Positions 1 to 14,300 of a stretch of DNA of 64,000 nucleotides are shown here, piece after piece (position 1 is the first letter of the stretch; each line of letters starts with the position of its first letter). The translations under genes were made by a program, and so were the position numbers. Source of the DNA: Antennarius striatus (lineage: Eukaryota > Chordata > Actinopteri > Lophiiformes > Antennariidae); NCBI RefSeq assembly GCF_040054535.1, contig NC_090787.1, positions 21,475,001-21,539,000 on the forward strand. The letters run 5' to 3'. The notes below the pieces were generated by a model, which saw nothing but the letters and a program-made list of their open reading frames with translations, did not search any database and had not been told where the DNA came from.

Positions 1-490
1 CCTCCTCCTCTAATCCAGACAAGGATTAAGACAGTGAGTCAGTGGTTCTGTTGAATTACTTTGGGCCATAATCTGGTTAAAGCAGATAATCTGGAGACGG
101 TAAACTTTCATCATGTTTGGACAGCTCAACTTTGACCTCTATCATTCTGATACCAGATTGATGGCATCACATTTACAGTCCAGCTGGTCTAACTGGTGGC
201 TATAAATCAGCCATGAGTTTCACTTTTGGGACGAGACAGAGGTGGAAAGTTATGGGACGAAAGTTTAATTTGATGCTGATCATTACGGCAAATAACATGT
301 TTCAAAATGCCAGTTTTAATGGTTTTATTGTTTATACCTGTCTTTCATACATAGCATGAAAACACAACATAACACAACTAGTGATGTAACAATGCAGCAC
401 TAATAACACCTAAAGAAAAAAAATCTACATTATAGCTGTCAAGACCCAAAGCAAAGGTCAGTATTCTCCTCAAGTAATTAATGACTTCAG

Positions 491-491
<1 letters not shown>
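1..491. other. No gene recognised
   Basis: AT-rich sequence with no exon-like open frame and no repeat family that I recognise. It ends at a long AAT microsatellite. Confidence 0.5.
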
Positions 492-584
<93 letters not shown>

Positions 585-609
585 CAATAATAATAATAAT
601 AATAATAAC
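492..609. repeat. (AAT)n microsatellite
   Basis: About 39 AAT units with a few AAC interruptions towards the right end. On the minus strand it reads as poly-leucine, which is an artefact of the repeat and not a gene. Confidence 0.97.
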
Positions 610-2880
610 AATAGTGATTTTAAGACGATATGTTTGTTTTTTTCTGTCTGAACAAGTAACTAAGTACTGTAACTAATTATATAAATATACTGTATATAGT
701 CTGGATCAGATCACATCAGACCGACTATAATCACCCCCTTTTACTATTCATACTCTGAATATATTTATGAAATATAAGCAAGTCAGTATGAAGTGATAAT
801 CTCTGCATAAAGACTGAATTACATCCAGGTTTTTTAAGTAATGAGGGACCAGATGTGCACAACTTCCTTCAGCGTTGATCAGAACACACAAAGTGTTTGA
901 GTCTTATTAGTCACACGCTTCAATCAACACGTTATCGTGATGGAAACAGCCTCTGTATGCTGATCACACACAATGAGGGCAGAGCTGACTCTGATTCGGA
1001 CTCGTCTGGTGAAGAAGTTCGACCAAGTTTGTCCGTGGAGACGCCTGACGTGAATAACGAGCGCCTGACGTCTGGGGCGGCGAGCTGAGGGTCGTGGTTT
1101 AAGATATGACCACGATGGAAAGCAGATGGCGCTGAGAAAACACACTTTACGTTTTTCATTTCTGTGACAGTCGTATTGATGCTCTTTTGAAGAACAATGA
1201 CTTTCTGGATGGAAGATTTCAGAATACACTCAGGACCGCAGTGACCCGGTGATTCACCAGCCCTCGTGAGTCCAGTGAATCAGATCAGAGTCTTCACTCA
1301 GGAACTACAGTATTAACAAATATACATACACAGCATCAAGAAGAGAGCACCCATGTCGTGTTATGCATGCTTCTGCACACACATCCACTGCCCCCCCCCT
1401 GCCAGGAGGTTCACCAGGAGCAGGTCGACACGAGGAACTGGTGAAAATCAGGCGGGCCGGAGAGCCAAGAGAAACCAGGATGAGTGTGTGAATCCGGTGG
1501 AATCCTCTCCTCCTGCGGCTCCTCTGGGAGGCGTCAGGAGCCTGTGGAGGGAGCGAGGTAAGACGGGGACTGTCAGGAACAAAGCTCCACACTCACATGA
1601 TGTGTTTAGCTAAAAGGGTGAAGAGAAATGAATCAAAGCGCGGCGGGATCAAAGAAACGCAACAATAAAGTCAAGGCGGTTGCCATGGGACCAGCAGGAG
1701 ATGCATATCATTTATAAGTTGTTCTCCAGCTCTGTCAGAAGTGGAGGAATTGATTGTTATTGTGTGGAGGATGAGCTGCTGCTGGAGGGGGTGGGGGGCA
1801 GGGGTTACAGCGCACAGCGAGAGGAAGATTTCTCCTCACTCGTGTTAAACAGCAGCCGTCTGTGATCGGAGTCAGAGGTCACAGCCGCGGCTCCTTCAAC
1901 ACACCATAACAGACAGGCAGACAGACACAAAGACGTCTCTGTCAACCCCATAATATCTCACCGGCACAAACCAGCGATAGGCTAAACATTTGTTTTGCAT
2001 CTCGCACCATCACAGGTTATGATCATTGTTTCCGTTTGAACAGGAAATCAAATAGATTTAAACTGAGACTTTTATTTCCATTCACACAGAGAGGTTTCCA
2101 GAAACAGATGTGGGGAGTAAAGTAATGACTTATTTAAGGCTCTTTGAAGGAGCCAATTACTGGAATTACAATTTACATCTGTGCACATCACTTTAGTTTT
2201 ATTCAAAGAGTTTAAATTTTCTACTTCTTTTATAACCCAAACAATTACCTTGAATTAATTTTTTTTATTCTAATAGTGGAAGAATTAAACTATCACTTGA
2301 GATGCAGTTAAACGTAGAGAGAAGTACAGGGAGTCATTCTAAGACTTCATAAAAATGTCCTTCTAGAAGTTGTTGTTTCTGATTATTCTGAAAATATTCA
2401 GAAAGGTGTTGACAGGTTACAGGAAACAGAATATCTCAAATCCAAGCCTACCCCCCCCCCCCCAGTGTTCACATCAGGTTCACCAAATCTGTGGCAACTT
2501 TAAGGTTAGACAACAGGACAGAATACATGCTCATGTAAAATTTTTAATTTGAAATGATCAGACAGCAAATCAAAATGATGATGAAATAAATCAAAATACC
2601 GATCAAGATATAAAATATCATTTTGATCATTTTGTTTTGACGTGATTTTATTTTTCAAATCAACGTCTCATCTGTTTTCATGAGAATACGCTTCCATACA
2701 GGTGACATCCCACAATGAACAGATAGTACTGTGTGAAGCCTCCTGTGTGTCTGCTGATTACTGAGCTAATGAACTCCATAAGCACACACACCGTCACACA
2801 GATAGACGTGTGACTGACACGACGGCTGGCACTCATTTAACGTTTGCAGATTAGTGTCTGTATGTGCATTTCTGTCCCTT
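610..2880. other. No gene recognised
   Basis: Unique-looking sequence with short homopolymer runs (C runs near 1390 and 2452) and a modest CpG cluster near 1000-1100, where the string gcctgacgt occurs twice. No splice-bounded reading frame resembles a protein I know. Unannotated exons or regulatory DNA cannot be excluded by eye. Confidence 0.5.
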
Positions 2881-3024
<144 letters not shown>

Positions 3025-3175
3025 TCTTCTCATGCAGAGATGAGACCCGTCTGTCTGCTGCTCTCTCAGATTGCACCCACCCATGAGACATCCCAAAATA
3101 ACAACAAAGGGCCCTCAGCGGGTCGGATGAAAGTCCTGTCACAAGCAGTTCTGCAGAGTCTCCTCCTCTACTGTA

Positions 3176-3213
3176 TCATGTGACGTGTGAGCAACACCTC
3201 ACACGTCACATGA
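3176..3213. repeat. Perfect 16-bp inverted repeat
   Basis: Arms 3176-3191 and 3198-3213 are perfectly complementary, with a 6-base loop caacac. Each arm contains TGACGTGTGA or its complement, that is a CRE-like TGACGT core overlapping a GTGTGA half-site of the kind T-box factors bind. It could form a hairpin or be a composite protein-binding site; neither is proved here. Confidence 0.7.
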
Positions 3214-4377
3214 CAGGAAGGGGAGAGAGCCAGCTGGATCTGACCACAACTATTTACATAATATGTTAATGAGATGGTCATTAGCCTGTAGCGGGGGTCA
3301 AACGGGCTCCAGAGCTGGACCGTGGTGGATTGAGATGTTTGTGAAGAATAAAAGTTGGAGGATGTGAGAAATCAAATCTACAATAATCTGAATGCTTTTT
3401 GAAATACAGCTTACATTTCGACATTTTCAGGAATATTCTTTGATTTTTTGGGGAAAGTTTGGATGGATGTACTCTCACCCTCGTGTTCCGTTCTTAGAGG
3501 TGTTGATTTTTCTTGTTTTTTTAACTAGCATGTTCTTATATTTTGCCTTTGCTGTCTGGAGAGTGAATCAAAGAGCAGGAAATCATTTATAAGCACCACT
3601 GAATTAATGTAATATTAAGTTATAGCAGTAGCAGTAACAGTGTGATGAGGGATCTGAAAAGCCCATCTGAGGATCCGTCTGCAGTGAGATGTAGTCCACG
3701 CTTCACACAGTCTCATCTAGCAGCTAAACCCACAATGAAAATCCTTCCCTGTTCTACCATTGATGTCAGGCCAAGAAACAACAACACACCAGCAAACAGC
3801 AGAGAAGGACTCCATTGTTATTTGTAACTTGTAGAAGCCCTGAGGTTATTTTTCCCTCTGTCTTGAAACAAATCAATGAAGCACAACTCACTTTGAACAA
3901 TTGCACATTTGCTGAAATCAGATGTGGGCCGAGGAGCCAGCCGTCATCACGCTCATTCTGTCTGCTGACAGGAAGGCCTTTGATAAACACGCCTGTTCTT
4001 TGAAACAGGTGCCCGAGCAAGGGTTCAGTTTGGAGAGGCGATTCAGAGAACCGGATGATTAGAGAGTGTTTGTTATTCTGCACGCAGCCGTTTGGATCCT
4101 GTGTATCCTTCACAAAGTCACAATATTAAAAAATAAATATGCTGCTTATTTTTCAAATAACTTAACACAAAATGTTGACATGGGTATTTGTAATTCATCA
4201 GAAATCTGAATAGTGAAACTGTCTGCCCCCCCCCCTGTCAATTTATTTTGAGTGTCAACAAATAATCTAACTTTACTAGAGCAGCGTCTGGTCCATGTTT
4301 CCTTTGGCCAACGCTGCCCTCAAGTGGTCACAAGAGAGATCGCAGAAAACTTCAAGTTTACATCAGATGAATACTGT
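3214..4377. other. No gene recognised
   Basis: No recognisable exon, RNA gene or repeat family. A short C run lies near 4224. Confidence 0.45.
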
Positions 4378-4445
4378 AGATAGACCTTCATTAGTCCCAC
4401 AGTGGGGGGATTCACGTCAATGCGGCAGCAGAGGGGAGTTCATAC
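4378..4445 (-). repeat. Rex1/L2-like LINE tail fragment
   Basis: The string cattagtcccacagtggggg resembles, in reverse orientation, the 3-prime tail of the LINE copy at 32860-33904, which ends in gggattaataaagtatcta. Only the tail is present. Confidence 0.45.
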
Positions 4446-4462
4446 ATACATAATACTGTACA

Positions 4463-4643
4463 TACATACAATATTTTTCACACAATAAGGCGCACCTAAA
4501 AGCCTTTAATTCTCTCAAAAACCGACAGTGAGCCTTATAATCCAGTGCGCCTTATATATGAAAACGTTTTAAAATAGGTCATTCATTGAAGGTGCGCCTT
4601 ATATGCAGATGCGCCTTATAAGCCATATATATATATATATATA

Positions 4644-4714
<71 letters not shown>

Positions 4715-4863
4715 TTGTTTTTATAGTTTTTTTTTTAGTTTTATAGTTTTTTTTTAACAGTTTTGTATATAAGTTTTGTTTTTTTTTAGTTTATTTTTTT
4801 CTAGGCCTTTTGTTGATGGTGCGCCTTATAATCCAGTGTGCCTTAAAGTGCGGAAAATACTTG
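4463..4863. mobile_element. Short inverted-repeat DNA element (MITE) with internal AT expansion
   Basis: The left end carries caataaggcgcacctaaaag and the right end carries ggtgcgccttataatcc followed by gtgcggaaaatac, so the ends are diverged inverted repeats. Internal copies of gcgccttata are also present, and a tract of AT dinucleotides fills the middle. There is no transposase, so it is non-autonomous. A shorter relative lies at 11608-11692 inside asmtl. Confidence 0.65.
4627..4711. repeat. (AT)n microsatellite
   Basis: A TA dinucleotide tract with a short GT segment, lying inside the inverted-repeat element. The tract is self-complementary and may be unstable. Confidence 0.95.
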
Positions 4864-7188
4864 AAATATGTAACATGATATTTATATCAACAATTTGCAA
4901 TTTACAATCACATTTCAAAACTACCAACTATAATTTGTATACAAACTTACAAACTACACTGGTCGACAGGATTGTGTCACTGATTGTCTCGAATGTATAT
5001 CATTTATCACGTCTTTGAATTTATTGTTATTTAACATGACTTGATTACATAATGCTCGTTCAAACATGCAGTCTGCTTTCTCCACTGAACCCATGAAGTC
5101 ATTACTTTGCTGTGTTCTGTTCCCAAAACAACAAATGGAATCCACCCAGTTAAAAGCCCAGCTTACCCCTGCTATCAGCATATGGGACTGTTTTCAAACC
5201 TCTATCTACAAGCAGCAACGCTCTCAAATCAGTCATTTTAATATCAAAGCACTTAACACTAGAATGATGATTACTTGCAGGTGGATCAAGCTGCTTGTCA
5301 AGACTGCATGTGAAGAAAGTAACGGAGCTCTTATCCGACACGTACAGTACGGCCAGTGTTCAACAGGAGAGATCACATTACAAAAGAATACTTTGGAGTT
5401 CCAGCAATTTTCCCAAATTACACCAGCCTTTGGTCTCTGGTAAACCTGATTGACTTGAATGTTTTTCATTAGAAAGCGGGGGCTCTGCTGGTGCTGGGGG
5501 TGAGTGGCTGCAGACACACTGGATGTGGATCTGATATCCAAAATCTCTGTTTGCCTTTTCGAGAGATGTGGACGCTCTGATCTGTTATCTGTGTTCCTCC
5601 AGCCTGACATCACCGAACACTTTAGTCTCACGTCTGTCTGCTGTCCTGATGCCTTCAGTGTGTTCAGACTGACCCCATGTGATTCACATCCAGTGACATG
5701 TTTGGACCTCAGCCCACCCCCCTCTGTCTCTCCTGTCCAAAGGGAGTCAGGTAGATGTCAGAGAACCTCAGCTCACACTGACACGGAAACAGCCAAGAAT
5801 AATACGACCACCCGGATAAACTCTTTAGGAGAATATTTATAGAGGGATGAAAAACCTAGAGTAATCAGGATACTCTTTCAGTGTCACAAAGAATAAGAGC
5901 TATTATTAATCCTGGCCGCTTACGTCCCCACATCAGCATCACCTGTGAGGTGAAGGACAGCGACATGTTTCAAGAATATTTCACCTGTTTGGACCTAAAG
6001 CAGAACTAAATCCAAACCTGTGAAAACATTGTGTTCAGACAGTCTGAAGACTGCAGCAGGCTGTCAGCAGAGTTTAGAAAGTTAAACCAAATGAGGAACT
6101 CTGTCTGGGGATCTGCAGGCCTGCGACGCCATCTTCAGGAGCGTTACTGACATCACAAGGAATTAGGGGAGCAGCTTTCTTAAAACTGTAAAACCAGTAC
6201 TGTATGAGGGTCCAGACTGAGCTGTGTCTAGTTTAGGTGACGTTTTATTTTTATTAATAATTAAGAAATGATGCAGAAAATTAGTTCATGCACTAGTAAG
6301 TATTTGAACTGCTGGATTAGAGGCCTTAAATCCTGACCTGGATTATGATTCCTGGACTGATCTCAGAGGTTTCTCCTGTATTTTTCCCGGATAGATGTTT
6401 CGAGGTTAAAGGGTAATGGGTGTTACTCCCTCAGAGACAAAATATCATTGATGGTTTGGGGCTCTACAAATAAAACTCGATTGGGGATGTGAGTTTGCAC
6501 AAAAGGGAAATTCAGGTAAACTAAAGGTCAAAGGTCGGTGAGATTTCCTCCACTGGTTTTATTTTAACCGTGAGCCAAACAGGTCAGAATTAGACTTCAG
6601 AGATGAGAGAAAGAGAATCAACAAAAATCTTTTACCCCTGCCTCAGAATTCATCCGACACTGATGAAATCAATCTTTATTTATGATGAATCAATGTGAAT
6701 CGTTTCTTCAATTGCGTCCAGATTGTTTCTCATATGAAGGTTCGGTGTGCAGTACAGGAGGATTCTGGCGTTCGATCAGTTATCAATACACTCATTAGGT
6801 TTTGTTAAAGAAAGAACAATCACACAACTGCGTGCCATTCGGTTCCTCTATAGTGTTTTATTATCTGCAGTGAATGAATCACGATATCACTCAAAAATCA
6901 ATTTGAATTTCATAACATCCTGCCTCATGATTTTATATTTAATTTTTAATTTAAAAACCATCATTTTAACAGAAAAATGAAGAAAGATTATCTGTTGTTT
7001 TCCCTGAGAACGATCTCAGCTGTGATCTCAGAACATCCTGACGCCCCGTAGAGACAATAAGGACATCAGTGAAGGTTTTGAACATTTATAAATGTAACTC
7101 CTGTCATTCTGATGAAATAAAAAACATTTAAGGGGTGTAAAAAACGCATCACGACACCCAAACCCCTTCAGAGACGCGCCGCTTCCCA
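4864..7188. other. Region downstream of asmtl, no gene recognised
   Basis: No coding exon recognised. On the minus strand an AATAAA signal lies at about 6675-6680, roughly 500 bp past the asmtl stop codon, so the right part of this stretch may be asmtl 3-prime UTR. Confidence 0.45.
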
Positions 7189-10100
7189 TCATGCTTTGAT
7201 GCAGAGCATAGCGTCCAGGAGGTTGTGTGTGTGACGGACGCCTGTCGTAATGAAACCTTGGCTCTCCAGCAGCCGGCTGTATTCAGAGGCGCTCCTCTGC
7301 CTCCCGTCGCCCATGCTGAGGGCCTGGAGCAGCCCCCGACTCGGGGCCCCCCTGTCCTCCTCCAGGAAGATCTCAATGAGGAGGACTCCGCCGCCTGAGA
7401 GGAACACAGACGTCACGTCAGAGAGGAAAACTGCACTTGATAAGGATGCAGAAAGAAAACGTTTGAATTTTGTAAGAAATCATGATCAGTTTTACAAAAC
7501 CTTACGAATCGTACCTGGTTTGCAAACATCTGCAATTTTCCGCAGCAGAATGTGGATTTTCTCCTCAGGCAGGTCGTGGAGAACTCTTGCCAGGACGTAC
7601 AAGTCGGCCGTGGGGAAATGGTCTTTAAAGAAGTCTCCTGTTCGGGGGAAACGTTGTGTCAGTCGCAAACAGACTGAACAAACCGCAGCACGGGGACGAG
7701 ACGACACGCCACCTGCTACGAACGACACCCTGCCGTCTGGCTGCTGAGGACGGAACTGTTGGCTCATCTCAACGACAGGCGGCAGGTCGAACACCGTCAC
7801 ACGCAGCTCAGGGTGGGCTCTGCTCAGCTCGTACGCGATGGCACCGGTGCATCCTGGGAACAGGACCAACAGGATGCTAAACACTTCAACACTCCAGAAG
7901 TGACCGACTAGCTATTGGGTCCTTCCTCACCTCCGAGGTCACAGGCCGTTTTAAAGCTGGAGAGGTCAAACGCCGTGACCACAGCTCTGGCTGTGACCGT
8001 AGCGTAGCTGTGCATCGCCTTCATGAACCTCAGCCGGACGTCTGGAGCGTCACGCGCACAAACCTGCAGGCAGAGACAAACTTATTTTTTTATTTTATAT
8101 ACTGATTTTGATCCCCGGATGTGGAATTAAGAGAAGATAACATGAAGATAACATTCATTCACTCAGGACCCGCTTCTTTCACCGCCACCGGTCGCTGGGG
8201 GCCCTCCGGGCGTGACGCCAGCGCACCGCGGAGCCACATGCAGGACGGACAATCACGCACACACACTGACACACTACGGTCAATGTGGGACCGGCCCATT
8301 AACCCTTACTGCACTACGATCACGCCCCCGCGTTCAGATCACATGATGCAACAAATAAAGTCTGTGACGTGGATTGCTGTGCGCATTTTTGACTGAGTCT
8401 ATTTTGCCCCAATATGTCGATTTAATAAGTTTTAGGGAAATAAAAACGAAATAAAAAATCTCTTCATAAAGCTGAAGTTGTGCTGAAGATAAGCCCACCA
8501 AGCATGTGTATGTTAAATCATTTTAATGTGATATATGGAGAGAAATATCAAACGTACCAAAAAACGGCCACCGTGACGCTCCATGAAGATAACAGCACCT
8601 GTAAAGTGTCTCTGTTCTGATTGGACGCTGACACTCACCTGACTTCTATCCGTAGGTGTTCTACTGAAAGCCTCCTGCTGGCTGCTTCCTTCCTGCACGG
8701 CACCTTCAAGGTGGGAGAACAGAGGCCAGAGCTTGTGATGGCAGTACTGGACGTAGCAGTGGAGCGACAGAGACGAGTCAGACACCAGAAAACTTGTGGC
8801 CAGATCCGTGTTCTGGTAGACGTGCTTCTGACGTGCTGGGGGGGGGAGACACCGTAGAACACGGGAGTTTGATTGTAAACTGACTGTAAAGCTGCAGACG
8901 TGTAACAGACGGGCGCTGACTGACTGCTGCTGCTCTTCAGCAGGCCCAGAGACACGCAGGCTTCCAGCAGGCGTTCGGTCCCCTTCGCTGAGGCCCGGAC
9001 CTCCTGGGCCACCTGAGCCGCGTCCAGACCGGGTGTGTGGTGCAGCACGTCAAACACACACAGCCTGGACGCAGTGAACAGCGCCTGGAGCGTTTGGGGA
9101 AAAGATGGAAGGAGGAATCAAGTGGTGTTCTTTGTTGGAACGTGATTCTAGATCACCGGGCCGATGGGTTCATCATTTTCATGACGGAACGTTAAATAGT
9201 TCATGATCTGGACCCAGATTTTATTTTAACATTACAAAACGGTAGTTTAAACCGCACCGAGGATCCCAGTCAGAATCATCAGGTGAGCCCGAGGGGCGGC
9301 TCGTCCTCTGGGGGTACCTGAGACGCCCTGAATCCATCCAGCAGCGACATGAGGCGATGTAAGTCCTCTGTGTTCGGCTCGCTGTCCTCCCTCTCCCTCA
9401 CGCTGACCGGATCCCCCGGCCCCCCACCGCTCCTCAGTGGGGGCGCTGTGCTCTCACAGGTGTGGAGCTCAGCCTTTTCATCCTCCACAGGTTTAGACAG
9501 GATGTTGGAGGAATCTTCACCGACTTGATTTTCTCTGCAGCTCCTTCTCACCTATAAGGGGAGACGGTTATTAGAAAATATTATTTAAAAAGTGATAATA
9601 ACCCTCAGGGACCGATTGAAACGTCTACACACACGACGTAATCGGGTCACAAAAGGGTCGTGTCATAAAAGTTTTAAAAAATGTAATACAGAAATATTTT
9701 TTTCTTTTAATGCATCAGATCTTTTCCACTACTTCAGACCTACCCATAGATAAAAAGTTTTTAAAATTTTTTATTATTATATGTTTATATGGAATTTGCC
9801 ATTGAAACCATGTTTTTCTTCCAATGAGAAAAACACAAAATATGGAATATTTCCAAAAGTTAGTGCAGAGTTTAATACTTCTGATAAAGATATTACAACT
9901 ATTGGATGGATTTTTTTGCAGGTGTGTGAACAGACAGTGGGTCTGTGTCTGGGTCAGCATTATTGTATAAATATATATACAGTATATACATATACATGTA
10001 TACATATATAGTATATGAAAAATGTGGTTATAATGGGAGTCAACTGTACCAGTTTTGACCCTATCAGGTATTGTGTGTAAACAGGGAAAATCTGCTATTC

Positions 10101-11316
10101 TATACACTTCCAATGGCAGGAATTAAGGAATTTAGAAAATAAAGATGAAAGAAAATTAGTGGCAAAATTAATTTTTTTATTTAACCTTTATTTATCCAGG
10201 TTAGCCTCATTGAGATTAAGAATCTCTTTTTCAAAAGCATTTAAAGAGATGAGCTCCTGTAATCTCAAGTCCTTCTGGAGCTCATTCCACGCCACAGGGG
10301 CTGAAACGCTTTTTACCAAACTCAGTACGAGTCTTTTTTACAATCAGATAAACCTATGTTGACTAATAAACAGATAAACCATGTCAGATAAACCTATGTC
10401 GACTAATCTTTGTCTCATGATGTCATGGTCCACCGTGTCACAGGCCTTTGACAGGTCGATAAAAAGGGAGACACAATGGTGTTTATCATCTGGAGCACTG
10501 ATGACATCATGAAGAACTTTCCTTGCTGCTGTTGTGGTGCCATGTTGTTTTCTAAGGCCTGACTGATCCTGGACTAGTATATCATTATCTTTTAAAAAGT
10601 CTTTAATCTGATCACACACCAGCGTTTCTAGAATCTTAGCAGGACTTGTGATCTCAGAAATGGGCCTGTAGGTGTTCATATTTGAAGGGTCGCCACCTTT
10701 CAATAGAGGAACAACAGAAGCTGACTTCCATGCCCTGGGGATTTCCTTTACTTCAAGGCTAAGATTTAGTAAATAAGACAGGGGCTCAGTTATAACATCG
10801 GATGACAGATTCAAGAGATAAGGGTCTAAACCATCTGGACCAATTGATTAATTAATATCTATACCTTTAAGAGCTTAAAGGTATAGATACTAATAGTCTT
10901 GTAACCGACTGATTTATCAGGAGAGAAACAAAAGCAACAAAAACGTCACTTTTGGACCCAAACAGTTGCCAGGGGTTAAAGGGGCTATTAAATAGAAGCT
11001 AACCTCACAGACAGGACTGGCTGACGGCTTTTCCTGGAGGGGCAGTATCTGATTGGTAGATGGACTTTCAGGCCCAAGGCTGCATGAGGGGTCATAGTTG
11101 ACTGAAGGGACTGGGTTGTGGGGGGACTGGACAGGGGGGTCCAGGTTGGTCAAACTGTCCTGATCCAAGAAGGATGTGCACTGGTTGTAAATACGGTCCA
11201 GCTGTTTGCAGAAGTGGTTGAGGGGGAAGCCCACCACGTTGAGGAAGTCCCCATGGACATACTCCACTAGCATCCCCCCCAGAGCCTGGATACCGTAGCC
11301 ACCAGCCTTGTCCCTG

Positions 11317-11387
<71 letters not shown>

Positions 11388-14300
11388 TCAGTTACATTGC
11401 AGCACATGTTACACAGTTTGGGTCTGCGTGTTACGTCATCCTGCAATCATTTCAGTGAAATGAGATATAACACAGTGAAAAAAACACATTCTGGGAATCA
11501 AAGTCCAGAGTAAAGCAGGACGGCGTGAATCAATACCTCTAGAGACATCCTCACTGGACGTTCGTGCACTGTGAGACGACTAAGGGAACATCTTATCCTA
11601 TCAGAAACAGTATTTTCTTCGCTATAAGACACACTGTCGGTTTTTGAGAAAATTAAAGGCTTTTAGGTGCGCCTTATAGAGCGGAACACACTGTACTTGC
11701 TTTGGTTACAACACACAGATATTCACACACATGAACGTTGATATATTCATACGTACATGGGTTCACCAGTATTGATGTATTCCCACAGCATACTTTCTGA
11801 CAGATCAGCAAACTTCACCTTTGTTTCTTCATAGAAGTCAATCACCTGAAAGTCTGGTTCTTCATCTGAGGGTTTAGGACCAAACACATTCAGAAATAGA
11901 TAGAAACCAGAAATACAGTGCTCAACGGGTGTAAGAATCAACCGGACGTGTCACCATTCATTCAGGTGGGACTTACTTTTTTCCTTACGATGGAGGACTA
12001 AAGCCACACCCGTGAAGACGCTGTGCTCTTTACCGCTCAGCCTGCAGGAGAACAAGAAGACGTGACTGTGAAGGAACCCTTCCTGCGTCTAACATTAACC
12101 CATTCATGACAGAACAGACACACACCTGGACAGCATCCTGTACGCGTCCTGTTTGTCCACCGGCTTCTCCAGAATAGCGCCATCGATGGTCTGTGTGATG
12201 GAGTCAGGGACACGGTCAGACAGTTTCCGGTGCACAAAGAAGCAGCTGATGAACACTGATAGTGTGTTCCTCTCACCACTATGGTGTCTGCTCCAATCAC
12301 AATGTCTGGAGTCTTCAGGTGGCGCTGCAGCAGAGGAACACAGTGTGTCAGACAGGACAAGGTGTTGGTTCTGTCCCGTCAGGAGCTGAACTCACAGTGA
12401 ACACCCTCCTGGCCACCTCCATCGCTTTCTGTCTGGCCGTCTCAACAGCATAGTCCTGGGGGGCCATGAAGAGTCCCTTGTTGAGATCTTCTTTAAACCA
12501 GGAAGGAACCACCACAAACTGTAAGCCCTGGAAAATAAGAGACACACAATAAAAAATCAAAAGACTTTACACAACAGTCACTGGGCTTTTGGAACTGGAT
12601 AGCGCTAAGACTGGAGGCCCCCATGGTTCTTCTGGGGGAGCCCCATTGACTCTGGGGGCTGTGGACGGGTGCAGGAAGGCCAGGTGTACCACGGCTAGAG
12701 AGGTTACAGAGGGAAAACCTCGGGCGTTGGAGGAATTCAGGGAGGAGGACTATCAATCAGACTCATTCTGGTAAAATCGTCCATCGCCTCAGGAGATCAC
12801 GGTCACCAGAACCATCTCCGTTCGAGCCTACCAGAAGCCTTGGCTGACAGGTGAAGTCCACAGGCTCCTGAAGGCGCGGAACGCGGCCTTCAGAGCTGGG
12901 GACGAAGTGGACCTAAGGACAGCGAGGGCCAACCTGTCACGAGGCATCCGAGTGGCCCAGAGACAGTCCTCCAGGAGGATCGCCACCCACTTCAGCGACA
13001 GCAGAGACACCAGGAACCTGTGGTGGGGGATTCAGTCCATTACGGACTACAAGCCCCTTCTGCAGTCCTGCGACAGCTCCACCACTCTGCTGAACCAGCT
13101 GAATGACTTCTTTGCACGCTTTGAGGCAGACAATGGCATCCCGGCACAGAAGGCTCCTCCCCCTCCTGGCGACCAGGCATTGACACTTTCTCCGGACAGC
13201 GTGAGGCAAGTCCTCAGAAGGACCAACGCAAGGAAAGCCCAGGTCCTGACAACATTCCTGGTCGTGTCCTGAGAGACTGCTGATGAGCTCACAGATGTCT
13301 TCACAGACATCTTCAACATCTCCCTGATCCAGGCTGTTGTCCCCACCTGCCTCAAAGCCACCACCATCATCCAAGTCCCGAAGAAGTCGCCCCCATCTGG
13401 CTTCAACGACTACCGCCCAGTTGAACTCACTCCCATCCTCATGAAGCGCTTCAGCGGCTAGTCATGCAGCACATCAAGTCTGCCCTCCCTTCAACCCTGG
13501 ACCCTTTCCAGTTTGCTTACCGGTCCAACCGCTCTACCGATGACACCATCTCCACATCCCTACACCCAACCCTCACCCACCTGGAGACCAAAGACTCGTA
13601 CGCCAGAATGCTGTTCATCGACTTCAGCTCAACATTCAACACAATCGTCCCCCAGCAGCTCATCTACAAACTGGACCATCTTGGACTCAACATCTCCATA
13701 CGCAACTGGCTGCTGGACTTCCTGACAGGGAGACCACAGGCAGTTTGAGTTGGTAACAACACCTCCAGCACCATCACGCTGAACACGGGAGCCCCCCAAG
13801 GATGTGTTCTGAGCCCCCTCCTCTTCACTCTGTTGACCCACGACTGCACACCGACTTCAGCTCCAACCTCTTCACCAAGTTTGCAGACGAGACGACTGTG
13901 GTGGGTCTCATCAACAACAACGATGAGACAGCCTACAGGAATGAGGGGGGCCTCCTGGCTATGTGGTGCAAGGACAACCATCTCCATCTGAATGTGGAGA
14001 AGATGAAGGAGATTGTTGTGGACTTCAGGAGAACACGCACCCAGCATGCTCCACTAACCATCAACGGTGCTGCAGTGGAAAGGGTCAGCAGCACCAAGTT
14101 CCTGGGTGTGCACATCTCTGAGGACCTGTCCTGGGACCGCAACACCGCATCGCTGGACAAAAAAGCCCAACACGCCTCTACTTCCACGCAAACTGAGGAG
14201 AACAAGAGCCCCACCCCCATCATGCTGACTTTCTACAGAGGCCCCATGGAGAGCATCCTGACCAGCTGCATCCCCCTGTGGTCCGGCGCCTGCACCGTTT

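Noticed and set aside
378-611. Poly-leucine open frame
   Set aside because: Translation of an AAT microsatellite.
2540-2645. Weak inverted repeat with tcaaaatgat and atcattttga
   Set aside because: Short, imperfect and AT-rich; expected by chance in such sequence.
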